Below, piece after piece: positions 5,525-7,011 of a DNA stretch of 7,011 bases. Location: positions 1 to 7,011 of the forward strand of contig DAOTWY010000006.1 of the NCBI GenBank assembly GCA_034435635.1, in the 5' to 3' direction. How positions within the stretch are numbered: position 1 is the first letter of the stretch; every line of letters starts with the position of its first letter. The notes beneath the pieces are model-generated. The model saw only the letters and a list, made by a program, of their open reading frames with translations, searched no databases and was not told where the DNA came from. The translations under genes and the position numbers were made by a program. Source of the DNA: DAOTWY01 sp003696565 (GTDB taxonomy: Bacteria; Chloroflexota; Anaerolineae; Aggregatilineales; Phototrophicaceae).

Positions 5525-7011
5525 ATGACAAGTGACGGGGAACCCATTGCCGGGGGCAATACAACCATCATACGAAACGAGTATAACGGGGCGGTGTTTT
5601 GCAGCATGCAGCCATCACAGCCGACGCAAGAGCCAAATAATCCCATCCGTGTATTTTTATCGTATGCGCGGGCTGATGATGATCCGAATTATGATGATCC
5701 TCAAAAATCTTTTATGCGGCGGTTGTTTCGGCATCTCGTCACGGCTGGATTTGAGGTTTGGTGGGATCGCGAATCACTGCCATCGCGCGAGCTAGCGTTT
5801 ACTACAGAGATAGAAAACGCCATCCGGCAATCTGATAAGTTATTGCTGGTCGTTGGGGCGGGGGCAGTTAAGTCGGAGTATGTGCGGTCAGAATGGCAGT
5901 TTGCCATCGAGCAATGCAATCCGGTTTTACCGGCTTTGCGCAACGGCGATTATGGCATTATCCCGCCGGAATTGAGCAGCTTCAACGCCATTGATTGCCG
6001 CCCGGAACGGGATGAAGCCGCTGCCTTTAAGGATTTGGTCAACCGTTTGCAAGATGACATCATACCTTTGGGGAAACAATACGGTCTAAAAGCACTACCA
6101 AAAGCCTACGTCGCCCGTAAAAAAGTGTTTGATGCGTGCCGCAACGCCATCTGTTCCGATGCGATTAATCCCACGGTCATCTCGGCACTGCCCAGCGCGG
6201 TCGCTTTGATTGGTTTAGGCGGAATCGGTAAATCGACGCTCGCCAATGCTTTGGCGCACGACTGTCAGGTGCGGCGATATTTCCCGGATGGCATCATTTG
6301 GCTGGAAGTTGGGAAAGAATATATCCCCAGGCAATTACAAGCAGCGGTTGGGATGCATTTAGGCGATAGTTATGAGCTTTATCAAGACGACAACCTGGCA
6401 AAGCTACGCCTGAGCGATCACTTTCATCAGAAAGCGTTGTTGATTATATTGGATGATGTGTGGGATTACAAAGTGGTGGAGGCATTTCCGATCAGTGGGA
6501 CGCGCTGTCGCTTGTTGATAACCACCCGCCGCACAGAGATTGCCAGTTTGGTGGAAGGAGCAGACATCCGCCTGGAGACACTATCGGAGCAGGAAGGGCG
6601 TGAACTGATGACCAAGCGCATCGGCGTGGACGACCCCTTATATGAACAGATCACGCGGGAATTGGGCGGGCACACGTTGGCGATTAGCCTTGCCGCCTCC
6701 CAGATCGCTAATAAATACGCTGATTCTGCCGCTGAGATGCTGCGCCTGATCAAAAAACGGCAAGAGGGGGAAGACCCCTTCAAAGACCTGCAAATCGATC
6801 CTAATGACAAGGATAAAAATCTGGCGTTATCACTCTCGCTGAGTTATGAGGCGTTGGATGACGATCTGAGCCGCCGCTTCCGGTTGGTGGGGATTTTCCC
6901 GGTGAACAGCATGTTTGATCGCCAGATGCTGGCACATATTTGGGGTGATTCCGACCCGGATGATGCCCGACAACCATTGCAACAGTTGGTCAACGCCGGG
7001 TTGATAGAACC
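5525..7011 (+). CDS. TIR-NB-ARC STAND immune-receptor-like protein (C-terminus beyond window)
   Basis: Predicted STAND-class sensor ATPase with a TIR effector; 495 codons are visible and the frame is open at the edge. After a ~40-residue Asn/Pro/Gln-rich leader, the TIR domain spans about 41-155: VFLSYAR (43-49), FEVWWDRESLPSR (76-88), and SEYVRSEW with E123 in the position of the catalytic glutamate of NAD-cleaving TIR domains. A linker (about 165-220) leads to NB-ARC: Walker A GLGGIGKST (230-238, K236), Walker B LLIILDDVWD (305-314), the sensor strand CRLLITTRR (328-336) and a GLPL-like GGHTLAISLAA (381-391). A winged-helix segment starts near 432 (LALSLSLSYEAL) and continues to the edge. 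In related proteins ligand binding by a C-terminal repeat region (TPR, WD40 or similar) triggers oligomerisation, and the TIR consumes NAD. Antiphage defence is the likely role, by inference. ATG 5525 is chosen from AGGAG 5 nt upstream. Divergent from the operon and not obviously linked to it. Confidence 0.92.
   Translation, partial: MTSDGEPIAGGNTTIIRNEYNGAVFCSMQPSQPTQEPNNPIRVFLSYARADDDPNYDDPQKSFMRRLFRHLVTAGFEVWWDRESLPSRELAFTTEIENAIRQSDKLLLVVGAGAVKSEYVRSEWQFAIEQCNPVLPALRNGDYGIIPPELSSFNAIDCRPERDEAAAFKDLVNRLQDDIIPLGKQYGLKALPKAYVARKKVFDACRNAICSDAINPTVISALPSAVALIGLGGIGKSTLANALAHDCQVRRYFPDGIIWLEVGKEYIPRQLQAAVGMHLGDSYELYQDDNLAKLRLSDHFHQKALLIILDDVWDYKVVEAFPISGTRCRLLITTRRTEIASLVEGADIRLETLSEQEGRELMTKRIGVDDPLYEQITRELGGHTLAISLAASQIANKYADSAAEMLRLIKKRQEGEDPFKDLQIDPNDKDKNLALSLSLSYEALDDDLSRRFRLVGIFPVNSMFDRQMLAHIWGDSDPDDARQPLQQLVNAGLIE

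Larger units (their letters stand above)
5429..5528. repeat. Three TCATGA palindromes at exact 47-bp spacing
   Basis: TCATGA occurs at 5429-5434, 5476-5481 and 5523-5528, so both steps are exactly 47 bp. The first copy is the core of a perfect 10-bp palindrome, TGTCATGACA (5427-5436). The first and third share the longer direct repeat TCATGACAA. The first and second share the left flank TTGTGT, with one base more in the second. The copies lie upstream of the putative rightward promoter, between its two boxes, and across the start codon. An operator array is possible; chance cannot be excluded for so short a word. Confidence 0.45.

Noticed and set aside
5532..5795. Rightward open frame of 87 codons in another frame from the TIR gene
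   Set aside because: It overlaps the TIR coding sequence, shows no recognisable domain and has no good ribosome site; the overlapping frame has clear TIR motifs.
5701..6810. Minus-strand open frames opposite the TIR-NB-ARC gene (5701-5943, 6466-6810)
   Set aside because: They are antisense to well-conserved TIR and NB-ARC segments, have low-complexity translations and lack ribosome sites.

Overview
The window is bacterial DNA, densely packed, with roughly half G+C by eye. One compact leftward block of six genes (minus strand, right-to-left order) fills positions 1 to 5322. A single large rightward gene starts at 5525 and runs off the right edge. No phage, transposon, tRNA, rRNA or CRISPR sequence was seen. 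The mixture of a TIR-NB-ARC protein, a small SET-domain protein, a PRISE-type reductase and a dual-specificity-type phosphatase suggests a large-genome environmental bacterium. My best guess is Chloroflexota, with cyanobacteria as an alternative; this is inference, not proof.

Leftward block, in order of transcription: an FkbM-type SAM methyltransferase (4420-5322), a carboxypeptidase G2-like M20 metallopeptidase (3244-4407), a dual-specificity-type phosphatase (2629-3204), an HDAC/acetylpolyamine amidohydrolase-family deacetylase (1631-2632), a SET-domain lysine methyltransferase (1127-1630), and a PRISE-like NAD(P)H-dependent reductase cut by the left edge (1-1130). Spacings are 12 nt, 39 nt, a 4-nt overlap, 0 nt and a 4-nt overlap, so the genes are almost certainly one transcript. 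A very good sigma70-type promoter (TTGATA, 18 nt, TATAAT) precedes the first gene and lies inside a longer open frame, which argues for the shorter protein start used here. Two genes use non-ATG starts (TTG at 2632, GTG at 1130), each overlapping the preceding stop codon. No shared pathway is evident. The set does contain several modification enzymes: a deacetylase, a protein-lysine methylase, a phosphatase and a second methyltransferase.

The 202-bp divergent region between the two start codons (5323-5524) holds promoters facing both ways. It also holds three TCATGA palindromes spaced exactly 47 bp apart, the last one overlapping the start codon of the rightward gene; this looks like a possible operator array.

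Rightward gene: an N-terminal TIR domain with a candidate catalytic glutamate, followed by an NB-ARC ATPase with intact Walker A and B motifs. This is the architecture of a STAND immune receptor. The C-terminal sensor region, which would identify the trigger, lies outside the window. It is the strongest candidate here for a defence system; whether it belongs to a larger defence locus cannot be judged from this window.
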